Below, piece after piece: positions 8,928 through 17,542 of a stretch of DNA of 64,000 nucleotides. Made by a program: the position numbers and the translations under genes. The stretch is from Cohnella xylanilytica (GTDB lineage Bacteria; Bacillota; Bacilli; Paenibacillales; Paenibacillaceae): assembly GCF_014212175.1 (NCBI RefSeq), contig NZ_JACJVR010000050.1, forward strand, positions 26,007-90,006, in the 5' to 3' direction. Below the pieces are notes generated by a model, which had not been told where the DNA came from, made no database searches, and was given only the letters and a program-made list of their open reading frames with translations. The number at the start of each line of letters is the position of its first letter. The first letter of the stretch is position 1.

Positions 8928-9983
8928 TTGGGGATCCTTGAGGAACTTAAGTATAAGAAGCTAGTTGTGTTTGGGACAGGAAGCTATCAGAGGTTCTTCG
9001 ATAGCATTGCAAGAAACTACTTGGAATATTCTTATTATGTGGATAACGATAAAGAAAAACAAGGGAAAATGTATAGTGGAAAAGTAGTAGCTCCTCCCAC
9101 AAATTTAATAGGGGAGAATAAAAGCAAAGTGTTAATTATTATAGCTTCTAGTTTCTTTACAGAAATATCACTACAATTAAAAAGGATGGGTTTTATAGAA
9201 CATTTGCATTTTAAAAGTGCAAGTGAAGTGTTACTCTCCCTATACATAGAAAAAAGAAATGAACTTGACTATTTTTATCGTAAGTCCATTATGGATTTTT
9301 ATTTGCTTGATGATGACATGGAAGATAATTTTATTCCTATGGTCGGTAAAACGGTACCATACTCACTTACTTTAACAAATGCAAAATATAATTTGTATAA
9401 ATCAGTAGAGTATATTGTGAAAAATAATCTTCCCGGTGATTTTGTTGAATGTGGCGTTTGGCATGGAGGCAGTGCTATGATTATGGCTTTGTCGCTTATA
9501 GAATTTGGCGATACATCTAGAAGAATCTATCTTTATGACACTTATGATGAAATGCCTGACCCAACGGAGAAAGATGTATCTTGGAATGGGACGAGTTTAT
9601 TTAGGGATGACTGGAATGAATTGGGTGAAGTGGATTTCAAGAAAAATTATTCCACAGAAGACAACGTCTTACAACAGTTATATAGCACAGGTTACCCAAG
9701 AGATAAAATAATAACAGTAAAGGGGAAAGTAGAAGAGACAATTCCGCAAACTGTACCTGGAAATATTGCGCTCCTTAGACTAGATACTGATTGGTATGTG
9801 CCAACCTACCATCAGTTCGTTCATTTGTATCCGCTACTAGTTCAAAAGGGAGTTCTTATTGTTGATGATTATGGAGTTCTAAGAGGTGCACGAGAAGCTA
9901 CAGATCAGTACTTTGAAGAAAACAATATAAATATTTTGATGACAAAAGTAAATATGTCTGTTCGATTTGCGATAAAGATTTAA
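8928..9983 (+). CDS. TylF/MycF-type macrocin O-methyltransferase-like protein with N-terminal Rossmann-like module
   Basis: 351 residues from TTG 8928, chosen because GAGGTG lies seven bases upstream; the frame is open to 8871 but that would overlap the previous gene. Residues 7-100 repeat the module (LVVFGTGSYQRFF, YVDNDKEKQGK, VLIIIASSFFTE). The rest is TylF-like: FVECGVWHGGSAMIMAL (SAM site), IYLYDTYDEMPDP, LLRLDTDWY and LIVDDYG with the metal-binding aspartates. Known family members O-methylate deoxysugars. A second sugar methyltransferase next to the FkbM gene suggests a multiply methylated glycan. Confidence 0.85.
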   Translation: MGILEELKYKKLVVFGTGSYQRFFDSIARNYLEYSYYVDNDKEKQGKMYSGKVVAPPTNLIGENKSKVLIIIASSFFTEISLQLKRMGFIEHLHFKSASEVLLSLYIEKRNELDYFYRKSIMDFYLLDDDMEDNFIPMVGKTVPYSLTLTNAKYNLYKSVEYIVKNNLPGDFVECGVWHGGSAMIMALSLIEFGDTSRRIYLYDTYDEMPDPTEKDVSWNGTSLFRDDWNELGEVDFKKNYSTEDNVLQQLYSTGYPRDKIITVKGKVEETIPQTVPGNIALLRLDTDWYVPTYHQFVHLYPLLVQKGVLIVDDYGVLRGAREATDQYFEENNINILMTKVNMSVRFAIKI

Positions 9984-9998
9984 ATTCAAATAATTTGA

Positions 9999-10022
9999 AA
10001 AAGGGGGGGACCCCCTTTATTT
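9999..10022 (+). terminator. Short GC hairpin with T-rich tail
   Basis: AAAGGGGG and CCCCCTTT form a perfect 8-bp stem around a 3-base loop, followed by ATTTATTT. It lies 15 bases after the TylF-like gene and 70 before the next start, so it may end or attenuate transcription inside the island. Confidence 0.6.
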
Positions 10023-10089
10023 ATTTCTGAAGCTAATCGCGTTTAAATATAGGACGAGTAGTTTTTAATATATTTTGGAGGAATGATCG

Positions 10090-11046
10090 GTGTTAAATGA
10101 GGTTCTAGATACAATATCAGATCATCATACTCTATTTGAAAATAAGAAAATAGTAATTTTTGGTACAGGTAGAGCTGGGAAAAACGTATTTGCTGCTCTA
10201 CGGTTATTATATTTCGAAATAAATTATTTTGTGGATAACGATCAGACTAAACAGGGCACAGTACTCTTTGGAACAAGAGTTGAAAGTCCTACTAAACTCG
10301 TAGAAGAAGATAAGAGTAATGTAATCATTGTTATAGCGAGTATGTACTATTATGAAATATCTAAGCAATTGACCGATTTGGGATATGTTGAAAAGGAGAA
10401 TTATTTTTCTCTAATCAGAAAAAACGATTTAAAGCCTAACGAATCGACTCGGAATAATAGAATAATAAATGGTATCTCAATTGGAAAGTATAGCTATGGT
10501 GTTGAAAAACATTGTTTTCAGGGGTCGTTACTACAAAGTGTAGGAGCTTTTTGTTCAATTAATGAAAATGTGTTAATAGGTATGATAAACCATCCACACT
10601 CACTAATAAGTACACACCCATTTTTGTATAAGAACAAAAACATACTCGGAGGACATGAAAATGTTCCACTGGGCCTGTTAGATGAATATGGGGTGGAATT
10701 TGTTGATGAAGTAAGCAATTCGAAAAATGGCCGGATTTATATAGGGAATGACGTTTTAATAAGTGCAGGAGTGATAATTCTCCCCGGTGTGACTATTGGA
10801 AATGGAGCAATTATTGCTGCTGGTGCTGTTGTTAATAAAGATGTTCCTGATTATGCAGTTGTAGCCGGAGTTCCAGCCAAGTTAATTAAGTATCGTTTTA
10901 GTTCGGAGGAGATAGAAATTTTAAATAGAGTAAAATGGTGGGACTGGAGTGATGGGAAAATAGCAGAGCGAGCTCCCTATCTTAAATCCCCACGATTGTT
11001 TTTTTCTAAATTCTCTGTGGATTCACAAGAATGGGAGCATGTTTGA
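10090..11046 (+). CDS. Hexapeptide-repeat sugar O-acetyltransferase with N-terminal Rossmann-like module
   Basis: 318 residues from GTG 10090, with GGAGGA seven bases upstream. Residues 18-115 are the shared module ([36 protein letters not shown]). The C-terminus is a left-handed beta-helix acetyltransferase of the CatB/xenobiotic class: [19 protein letters not shown], then [14 protein letters not shown], then the [15 protein letters not shown] closing motif; [11 protein letters not shown] carries the likely catalytic histidine. It would acetylate a sugar hydroxyl or amine. It is the last gene of the AT-rich block. Confidence 0.85.
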   Translation: MLNEVLDTISDHHTLFENKKIVIFGTGRAGKNVFAALRLLYFEINYFVDNDQTKQGTVLFGTRVESPTKLVEEDKSNVIIVIASMYYYEISKQLTDLGYVEKENYFSLIRKNDLKPNESTRNNRIINGISIGKYSYGVEKHCFQGSLLQSVGAFCSINENVLIGMINHPHSLISTHPFLYKNKNILGGHENVPLGLLDEYGVEFVDEVSNSKNGRIYIGNDVLISAGVIILPGVTIGNGAIIAAGAVVNKDVPDYAVVAGVPAKLIKYRFSSEEIEILNRVKWWDWSDGKIAERAPYLKSPRLFFSKFSVDSQEWEHV

Positions 11047-11170
11047 TCATGTTTAGAAGACAATATATTACATGTTAAATCCTTTTGGGTAGGTAAAAGC
11101 AATTATTATTCTTTAACCTATAAGAAGTGCTGTAAATAATAGCTAAATGTTGGAAGGGAATTGATGGACT

Positions 11171-12418
11171 ATGACGACCGGCCAACAGGCTTTAATGCCC
11201 GAATACATGCGCGATTTCAAATGCATTGGAGCAGCTTGCGAGGATACTTGCTGTGCAGGCTGGAGAGTGAGTGTCGATCGGCAGACTTTGGAGAAGTACA
11301 AGAAGGTCTCGCATTCCGGATTACGCAAGAAGTTTAAATCCGAGATTACGATCAATCCGGCCAACGAGAGAACGCCAGACCATTTTGCCAGAATGAATAT
11401 CAACCAAGCAACGGGTAATTGCGGATTTTTAACCGATGGAATGTGTTCGATCCAGGCTGCGTTGGGAGAAGATTATTTATCTGAAACATGCGCGACTTAT
11501 CCGCGGGTTGTTAACATGGTGAACGGTGTTCAGGAAGTTTCCACCGAATTGTCCTGCCCGGAAGCGGCTAGAGTCGCTTTGTTGAACCCTGCCGGAATCC
11601 AATTTTCCTATGAACCAAAGTTGACCTGGCGTAACCTCCAAATCAGTTCGAAGTTCGCTACTCAAAATACGACAAACCCGTTGGCCAATTCGTTCTGGGA
11701 GATCCGCATTGCGGCCATTCGGATTATGCAGGACCGCCGTTATCGGCTAGAGCACCGCTTTATGAAGCTGGCCGTTCTGGCGGATCAAATTGAAGAGTTA
11801 AGGGCTCATAAACAAGAACGTAGCATCTCCGGCTTCATCGAGAATTTTCTGGCTGAGTTGGAACAAGGAAGCGAACTGAATCAAGAAGCTGTTTTTCCGG
11901 CTGATCCTGAGTTTCAGTTAAAGCTCCTTAACAGGATCCTTCTGAGCATTCTGGAGAAGAAGCTTTGGAATAATCGCAGATATGGTGAATGTTTGAGTGA
12001 TTACCTTGCTGGCATGCAAGAGGATAATGGTCAAAATATCGTCGAACTCACTCCATATTTCGAGAATATTAAAGAACGGTACTATAAACCTTTTATCGAA
12101 GAGTACGAATACATATTCGAGAATTATATCGTGAACTATATATATTCTACGGCCTTCCCATTAACCAACAACCGAAGTTTCTTTGAAAATACGTGTTACC
12201 TCGGAATTATCTATTCGCTGCTTCGGACGCAGCTTATCGGAATGTCCGCCCATCATGGCGGCATTAGCGTTGATCTTGTCGTGAAGCTGATCCAATCGTT
12301 CACCAAAAATTTCGAACATATGCAAGGCTTCCGACAGATGGTTCTCGATATTTGCGAGGAAGAACAAGTGAACGCCTTAGGTCCGCTGTCCCTGGTCGTG
12401 ATGGTACATTCTTCATGA
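11171..12418 (+). CDS. fliB: Flagellin lysine-N-methylase
   Basis: 415 residues with the FliB cysteine pattern: CIGAACEDTCCAGW near the start, then CGFLTDGMCSIQ, then ETCATYPR, which together look like a metal or Fe-S binding N-terminal half. FliB methylates surface lysines of flagellin. It lies just after the AT-rich glycan block and is coupled to the PseG-like gene by an ATGA overlap, which ties the surrounding sugar genes to flagellin rather than to a capsule. Base composition here is already intermediate, between the AT-rich left block and the GC-rich backbone. Confidence 0.85.
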   Translation: MTTGQQALMPEYMRDFKCIGAACEDTCCAGWRVSVDRQTLEKYKKVSHSGLRKKFKSEITINPANERTPDHFARMNINQATGNCGFLTDGMCSIQAALGEDYLSETCATYPRVVNMVNGVQEVSTELSCPEAARVALLNPAGIQFSYEPKLTWRNLQISSKFATQNTTNPLANSFWEIRIAAIRIMQDRRYRLEHRFMKLAVLADQIEELRAHKQERSISGFIENFLAELEQGSELNQEAVFPADPEFQLKLLNRILLSILEKKLWNNRRYGECLSDYLAGMQEDNGQNIVELTPYFENIKERYYKPFIEEYEYIFENYIVNYIYSTAFPLTNNRSFFENTCYLGIIYSLLRTQLIGMSAHHGGISVDLVVKLIQSFTKNFEHMQGFRQMVLDICEEEQVNALGPLSLVVMVHSS

Positions 12419-13500
12419 ATACGGCATACATGCGGACGGATGCGTCAACTTTGATCGGTACGGGACACGTGATGCGCTGTCTGACTCTGGCCGATAGCCT
12501 TCGCGAGCACGGCGTTGATTCTATCTTCGTCTGCAGGAGGCTTTCGGGTCACCTTGGCGAATATATTCGAACCAAGGGTTATTCTGTCGAATGGATCGAG
12601 TCGAAGAATGACCAATTTCGTCCAGAGGAAGACGCGATATCCACGAAGGCGATTTTGGAAAAAGCGGCCCAACCGGTCGACTGGCTCATTGTCGACCATT
12701 ATGGAATCGACCGCATGTGGGAAGCTAAGGTGGGGCCATTGGCTGGTAGACTTCTCGTTATCGACGATCTCGCCAACCGCCCGCACAAGTGTGACATCCT
12801 CGTCGACCAGAACGCCTACGATCGAATGGAGACGCGATACGTCGAGCTGGTTCCGCCCGGTTGCGTGCAACTGCTAGGTCCCCGCTGTTTGCTGCTTCGC
12901 CCGACCTTCTACGAAGCGAGAAGGTCTCTGAGAATGAGAGACGGCATCGTGAAAAAATTGCTTGTCTTCTTCGGCGGAAGCGACCCGACGAACGAGACGG
13001 CCAAGGCGCTCCGGGCGTTGGCTCAGTGGCCCGGCGGTGCCCCTCCTTTTCATACGGAAGTGGTCGTCGGTTCCTCGAATCCGTTCCGGCAAGAGATCGC
13101 CTCGCTGTGCGCCCGGATCCCCCATACGATGCTGCACGTTCAGGCGGAGAATATGGCGGAGCTCATCTCGCAAGCCGACTACGCGCTCGGAGCGGGGGGA
13201 GTCGCCATGTGGGAGCGTTGTTACTTGGGACTGCCGTCGGCCGTTACGGTGGTGGCGGACAACCAAGCGGCTAGCGTGCGATACGCTGCACAGCAGGGCG
13301 CCGTGACTTTTACGGGAAACGGCGCTGACTCGAACGAGACGGTCTACGCTGAAGCGATCAGCCGAGCTTTGGAGTCGCCGCAGGCTCTAACTGAAATGAC
13401 GCATAAGGCGTTTAATCTGACCGCGAGCGATCCTCTAAGAATGGAAAGTCCGATCATAGCGACCATGATGCAGATGATGAACGAAGATACAACTAGCTAG
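12415..13500 (+). CDS. pseG: PseG-like UDP-sugar hydrolase / nonulosonate-pathway glycosyltransferase-fold protein
   Basis: 361 residues from ATG 12415 (the frame extends to 12352, but only ATG 12415 gives the MNTAYMRTDAS start and the 4-base overlap with fliB). RTDASTLIGTGHVMRCLTLA is the PseG/SpsG N-terminal signature with the GxGHxxR loop; LLVFFGGSDP and ADYALGAGGVAMWERCYLG form the nucleotide-sugar binding C-terminal half. PseG removes UDP from the 2,4-diacetamido-trideoxyhexose in pseudaminic acid synthesis. The synthase (pseI) and cytidylyltransferase (pseF) are not in this window. Confidence 0.82.
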   Translation: MNTAYMRTDASTLIGTGHVMRCLTLADSLREHGVDSIFVCRRLSGHLGEYIRTKGYSVEWIESKNDQFRPEEDAISTKAILEKAAQPVDWLIVDHYGIDRMWEAKVGPLAGRLLVIDDLANRPHKCDILVDQNAYDRMETRYVELVPPGCVQLLGPRCLLLRPTFYEARRSLRMRDGIVKKLLVFFGGSDPTNETAKALRALAQWPGGAPPFHTEVVVGSSNPFRQEIASLCARIPHTMLHVQAENMAELISQADYALGAGGVAMWERCYLGLPSAVTVVADNQAASVRYAAQQGAVTFTGNGADSNETVYAEAISRALESPQALTEMTHKAFNLTASDPLRMESPIIATMMQMMNEDTTS

Positions 13501-13513
13501 GAGAGTGTACGAC

Positions 13514-14461
13514 TTGAATATCCTGCTCACCGGCGGGGCCGGTTTTATCGGGAGATGGGTGGCCAAGCGGCTGCTCGACGACGGGCATTCCGTCTGGATT
13601 CTGGACGATCTGTCTAATGGCAGGGAAGCGAATATCGCGGAATTCCGGAACCATTCAGGCCTCAAGGAATTCATCCGCGGATCAATATTGGATGAGCCCT
13701 TGCTAACGGAATTGTTCGACCGGTACGCCTTCGATATCTGCTACCACCTCGGAGCCTCGATTAACGTCCAGGACTCGATCGACGATCCCCGCACCACGTT
13801 CAACAACGACACCGCGGGTACCTTCTACATCCTGGAACAATGCCGCAAGCATAACGTGAAGGTCGTTTTCATGAGTACCTGCATGGTTTATGACCGATGC
13901 ACGGACGAGACGGGCATTACGGAAGAACATCCGGTGAAGCCGGCCTCCCCGTATGCGGGAGCGAAGATCGGTGCCGAGAATATGGTTCTCTCCTATTTCC
14001 ACGCCTATGGACTGCCGACGGTCGTCATTCGCCCGTTCAATACATACGGTCCCTATCAGAAAACGGGGGGAGAAGGCGGCGTCGTCGCTATCTTCATCAA
14101 GAACGAACTCGATGGCAAGATATTGTCGATTTATGGCGAAGGCACGCAGACCCGGGATCTCTTGTATGTGGAGGATTGTGCGCGGTTTGTAGTCGAAGCG
14201 GGATATTCGGAGCAGGTGAATGGACAAATCGTAAACGCGGGCTTAGGGCGGGACATCTCGATTAATGACTTGGCGCTGCTTATTGCAGGGGATCGTGACC
14301 GGATTCGGCACGTCGAGCACATCCATCCGCAGAGTGAGATTCAGAAGCTGCTCTGCAACTCCGCCAAGGCCAAGCGTCTTCTCGGTTGGGAGCCCCGGGT
14401 GTCTCTGGAGGAGGGGATCCGACGGACAAGGGAATGGATCTCATCGGGAGGACTCGGTTAA
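13514..14461 (+). CDS. Extended SDR nucleotide-sugar epimerase/dehydratase
   Basis: 315 residues. TTG 13514 is preferred since GGAGAG sits eight to nine bases before it; an in-frame GTG at 13505 overlaps that site. NAD motif LLTGGAGFIGRWVAKRL, HLGASINVQDSIDDP, catalytic STCMVYD and YAGAK (YxxxK) are present, then RPFNTYGPYQKTGGEGGV. The protein resembles UDP-glucose 4-epimerase/GDP-mannose dehydratase relatives rather than PseB. The sugar substrate is not clear; it sits between PseG-like and PseC-like genes, with TAATG coupling to the latter. Confidence 0.8.
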   Translation: MNILLTGGAGFIGRWVAKRLLDDGHSVWILDDLSNGREANIAEFRNHSGLKEFIRGSILDEPLLTELFDRYAFDICYHLGASINVQDSIDDPRTTFNNDTAGTFYILEQCRKHNVKVVFMSTCMVYDRCTDETGITEEHPVKPASPYAGAKIGAENMVLSYFHAYGLPTVVIRPFNTYGPYQKTGGEGGVVAIFIKNELDGKILSIYGEGTQTRDLLYVEDCARFVVEAGYSEQVNGQIVNAGLGRDISINDLALLIAGDRDRIRHVEHIHPQSEIQKLLCNSAKAKRLLGWEPRVSLEEGIRRTREWISSGGLG

Positions 14462-15651
14462 TGGACAACTTCGATCCGAAGAATCCGATCCGTACCTCTA
14501 TGCTCCCGTACGGCAGCCAATGGCTGGACGACGAAGATCGCGAAGCGGTCATGAAGGTGCTGCGCGGTGACTTCATCACGCAAGGTCCCGCTATCGCTGC
14601 CTTCGAGCAGGCGATCGCAGAGCACGTGGGCGCCCGGTACGCAGTCGCCTTCTCGAACGGCACGGCCGCCCTGCATGGCGCCTGCTTCGCGGCTGGCATC
14701 GGACCGGGCGACGAGGTCATCACCTCGCCCATCACTTTCCTGGCCAGCAGCAACTGCGTGCTGTACCAGGGCGGCAAGCCGGTTTTCGCCGACATCGACC
14801 CTCATACCTACAACATCGATCCGGACCGGGTGGAGGAGCGGATTACATCAAGGACGCGGGCGATCATACCCGTCGATTTCACCGGCCAGCCGGCCGAGAT
14901 GGACCGGATCATGGCTCTGGCGGAGAAACACAACCTTGTCGTCATCGAGGACGCCGCCCACTCTCTTGGGGCTTCTTACAAGGGACGTAAAGTAGGTTCC
15001 ATTGCCCACATGACCATGTTCAGCTTCCACCCGGTCAAGCATATCACGACCGGCGAGGGCGGCATGATCGTAACGGACGACGAGGAATATTACCGCAAAC
15101 TTCTGCTTTTCCGCAATCACGGCATGACCCGCAATCCGGAGGAGCTCGAACGGAATGATGGCCCCTGGTACTACGAGATGCACGCGCTTGGTTTCAACTA
15201 TCGGATGACCGACCTTCAGGCCGCTCTGGGCTCTTCGCAGCTTCGCAAGCTGGATCGATTCGTCCAACAGAGGCGGGACATTGCGCGAACGTATAATGAA
15301 GCCTTTGAAGGGATTCCGGGTCTCGTCATGCCGAAGCAGCATCCAGACGCCGATTCAAGTTGGCATCTTTATGTACTTCGATGGGAGACCGAGAACTTCC
15401 GCGCTACTCGCCGGGAGATCTTCGAGGGTCTACGGGCTCAGAATATCGGCGTCAACGTTCACTACATCCCGGTTTACAGACAGCCTTATTACAAGGGGCT
15501 GGGCTACTCGGCGGAAGGCTGTCCGAATGCGGAGCAGTATTACGAGACGGCGATCTCGCTGCCGATTTTTCCTCGAATGACGGCGGATGACGTGAGAGAT
15601 GTCATTCAAGCGGTCACCCAAACAACAAAACAGCTGCGCGAGAGAGGATAA
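14461..15651 (+). CDS. PseC-like UDP-4-keto-6-deoxysugar aminotransferase
   Basis: 396 residues, start ATG inside the previous stop (TAATG). DegT-family PLP enzyme: ITQGPAIAAFEQAIAEH, AVAFSNGTAALHGACF, VVIEDAAHSLGASYKG and SFHPVKHITTGEGGM, the last carrying the PLP lysine in the form found in PseC and SpsC. This is the second sugar aminotransferase of the island and is clearly different from the one at 1993, whose lysine motif is [15 protein letters not shown]. It would set the 4-amino group of a UDP- or CMP-linked amino sugar. Confidence 0.82.
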   Translation: MDNFDPKNPIRTSMLPYGSQWLDDEDREAVMKVLRGDFITQGPAIAAFEQAIAEHVGARYAVAFSNGTAALHGACFAAGIGPGDEVITSPITFLASSNCVLYQGGKPVFADIDPHTYNIDPDRVEERITSRTRAIIPVDFTGQPAEMDRIMALAEKHNLVVIEDAAHSLGASYKGRKVGSIAHMTMFSFHPVKHITTGEGGMIVTDDEEYYRKLLLFRNHGMTRNPEELERNDGPWYYEMHALGFNYRMTDLQAALGSSQLRKLDRFVQQRRDIARTYNEAFEGIPGLVMPKQHPDADSSWHLYVLRWETENFRATRREIFEGLRAQNIGVNVHYIPVYRQPYYKGLGYSAEGCPNAEQYYETAISLPIFPRMTADDVRDVIQAVTQTTKQLRERG

Positions 15652-15657
15652 TCAGAT

Positions 15658-16923
15658 ATGCTCCTACAGCAAGCCCAATTCATTCAAAACATGGATCTAC
15701 GGATTCTGTACCTCCAAGACGTGCTGTCCAATTTCCGCGACAACGAAGTGGCCATTTACGAAGCGGGTGTTCATACCGGATGGCTTCTGAAGATGCTGGA
15801 ATCAGAGAGGAATAAGTTCTCGATGATCCTGGATCATGATCCCGATGTGATCGGTACGACGCAGTTCGGCCTGCCTGTGCATACTCTTGAGGACGCGCTA
15901 CATCGCGGCATCAAGGCGATCATTATTTCTTCGACGAATGAAGCGTTAATTTATCACCACATTAAGCTTGTAGCCGAGCTGGGAGTGATGGTTATCCGTC
16001 TCTATTCGGGAGAAGCCCAAGAGATTGGAGAGATCCTGAAGCTTAACCGTCTTCATAACTTGGTGGATGACCATAACATTTATCAATTCGTCGACCGAAG
16101 AAAGAACAGCAAGAAGGTGCTGGTCATTCTGGCGGGATACAAATCCTATCTATGGCCATATACCTTGGAGAGGGTCGCCCGCTATGCCCCATCCGACTTG
16201 GATATCTGCCTATGCTCCTCGGGAATTTATTCTGCAGAACTGGACAAGATGGCGGAGAATCGGCAATGGTCTTATCTTCATACGACGGTTAACGAAGTAG
16301 CGCTTATTCAGAATATTGCGATCCTCAACCACCCGGAAGCAGAGTGGATTTATAAATTGGATGAGGACATTTTCATCACGGAAAACTATTTTAATAAGTT
16401 GCTGGACGGTTACCTGCACATCCAAGAGGAAGGGCTTTACGACCCGGGCTTCGTCGCTCCTCTTCTGAACGTCAACGGCTATTCCCACGTCGAGTTCCTG
16501 AAGATTATCGGCAAGGGCGCCGAATACAAAGAACGGTTCGGCGAATTCAAACACGCGGCGAATCGGATCAAATGCCACCACGACGGACAGGCGGCCAAAT
16601 GGATCTGGGAACAGAGCCTCCCGTTGGACAAAGTATCGAACGAGGTCTCGGCTAACGGGTTCTCCTATACGGTCATCCCACACCGGTTCAGTATCGGGGC
16701 TATTCTGCTTCGCAGGGAATTATGGTCGAATCTTGGAGGCTTCAAGATGGCTCCTCGGGAGGGCGTGATGGGTCTCGATGAAGAGGATCTCTGTCACAAA
16801 TGCGTCGAGCAATCCAAGGTGATGTGCTCCATCCAGAACATTCTTTGCGGCCATTTCTCCTTCTATCCTCAAGAAGCGACCATGAAGGAGTTCTTGCTTA
16901 ACAACGAAGAGTTGTTTAAATAA
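15658..16923 (+). CDS. Glycosyltransferase-like protein with N-terminal Rossmann-like module
   Basis: 421 residues from ATG 15658, after GAGAGGATAA. Residues 15-125 form a divergent copy of the island's shared module (EVAIYEAGVHTGWLLKML, ILDHDPDVIGT, AIIISSTNEA). From residue 150 the protein resembles a GT-A glycosyltransferase: KVLVILAGYKSYLWPYTLERV, NHPEAEWIYKLDEDIFITENYF with a DED metal motif, and GVMGLDEEDLCH. It ends the island; the following bases include a weak inverted repeat (TCCCGA 16933 / TCGGGA 16951) without a T-run. Confidence 0.72.
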   Translation: MLLQQAQFIQNMDLRILYLQDVLSNFRDNEVAIYEAGVHTGWLLKMLESERNKFSMILDHDPDVIGTTQFGLPVHTLEDALHRGIKAIIISSTNEALIYHHIKLVAELGVMVIRLYSGEAQEIGEILKLNRLHNLVDDHNIYQFVDRRKNSKKVLVILAGYKSYLWPYTLERVARYAPSDLDICLCSSGIYSAELDKMAENRQWSYLHTTVNEVALIQNIAILNHPEAEWIYKLDEDIFITENYFNKLLDGYLHIQEEGLYDPGFVAPLLNVNGYSHVEFLKIIGKGAEYKERFGEFKHAANRIKCHHDGQAAKWIWEQSLPLDKVSNEVSANGFSYTVIPHRFSIGAILLRRELWSNLGGFKMAPREGVMGLDEEDLCHKCVEQSKVMCSIQNILCGHFSFYPQEATMKEFLLNNEELFK

Positions 16924-17023
16924 TCCCCTCAATCCCGAGAAGACGAACTATCGGGAATTAATGAATACCGCGTATTGTATTTAAGGATATTTACCAACGT
17001 TGACACCGCTTACAAAAACCCCA

Positions 17024-17053
17024 TTGACACCAATCTTTACCGGATGGTATATT
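17024..17053 (+). promoter_or_regulatory. SigA-type promoter of the cold-shock gene
   Basis: TTGACA at 17024-17029 and TATATT at 17048-17053, spacer 18. A second TTGACA lies at 17000. The transcript would have a leader of about 55 bases before the csp start. Confidence 0.7.
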
Positions 17054-17113
17054 CGGGTTGTGGGCCAGGCCAAATCGCCTATGTCAATTGAAGATGAAGG
17101 GAATGTTTAGCCA

Positions 17114-17311
17114 ATGCAAGGTAAAGTGAAATGGTTTAACGCAGAGAAGGGTTACGGCTTTATCGAGACGGAACAAGGCGGCGACGTGTTCGTTCACTTC
17201 TCCGCGATCCAAATGGACGGCTACAAGGCCCTTGAAGAAGGGCAAGCCGTTGAATTTGACATTGTGCAAGGCGCAAGAGGCCCGCAAGCAGCGAACGTCG
17301 TTAAGGTGTAA
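17114..17311 (+). CDS. cspA: Cold-shock protein, CspA/CspB family
   Basis: 65 residues, the normal length of the one-domain OB-fold RNA/ssDNA chaperones. RNP1 KGYGFIE and RNP2 VFVHFSAI are intact, preceded by [13 protein letters not shown]. It acts in the cytoplasm, melting RNA structure. The gene is monocistronic: own promoter at 17024 and terminator at 17382. It separates the glycosylation island from hpf. Confidence 0.95.
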   Translation: MQGKVKWFNAEKGYGFIETEQGGDVFVHFSAIQMDGYKALEEGQAVEFDIVQGARGPQAANVVKV

Positions 17312-17381
17312 TCATTCGGCGCTTAAGGCGCCACATACGTATACAGCAACCCGGTTACCTGAAACGATTTGCCGGCCACCC

Positions 17382-17410
17382 AACCTCGGAGCGATCCGAG
17401 GTTTTCATTT
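17382..17410 (+). terminator. Rho-independent terminator after cspA
   Basis: AACCTCGGA, loop GCGA, TCCGAGGTT, then TTCATTTG: a perfect 9-bp stem. A further small hairpin (GGCGC/GCGCC, 17318-17332) precedes it. Confidence 0.8.
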
Positions 17411-17488
17411 GTCTGCAGCCCTGTTTCGACAGCGTTTGCACAATCTGAGCCAAGTTTTCAAAAAATTCAAAATTATTAACGGAATGTT

Positions 17489-17518
17489 TTGAAGCGGCTC
17501 CTCCCGATGTGGTATGAT
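17489..17518 (+). promoter_or_regulatory. Promoter of hpf
   Basis: TTGAAG (17489) and TATGAT (17513) with an 18-base spacer, about 25 bases before the hpf ribosome site. Housekeeping type; B. subtilis hpf also uses stress and stationary-phase sigma factors, which I could not recognise here. Confidence 0.5.
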
Positions 17519-17542
17519 GAAGGCAGCAAAGGAGGATTGCCT

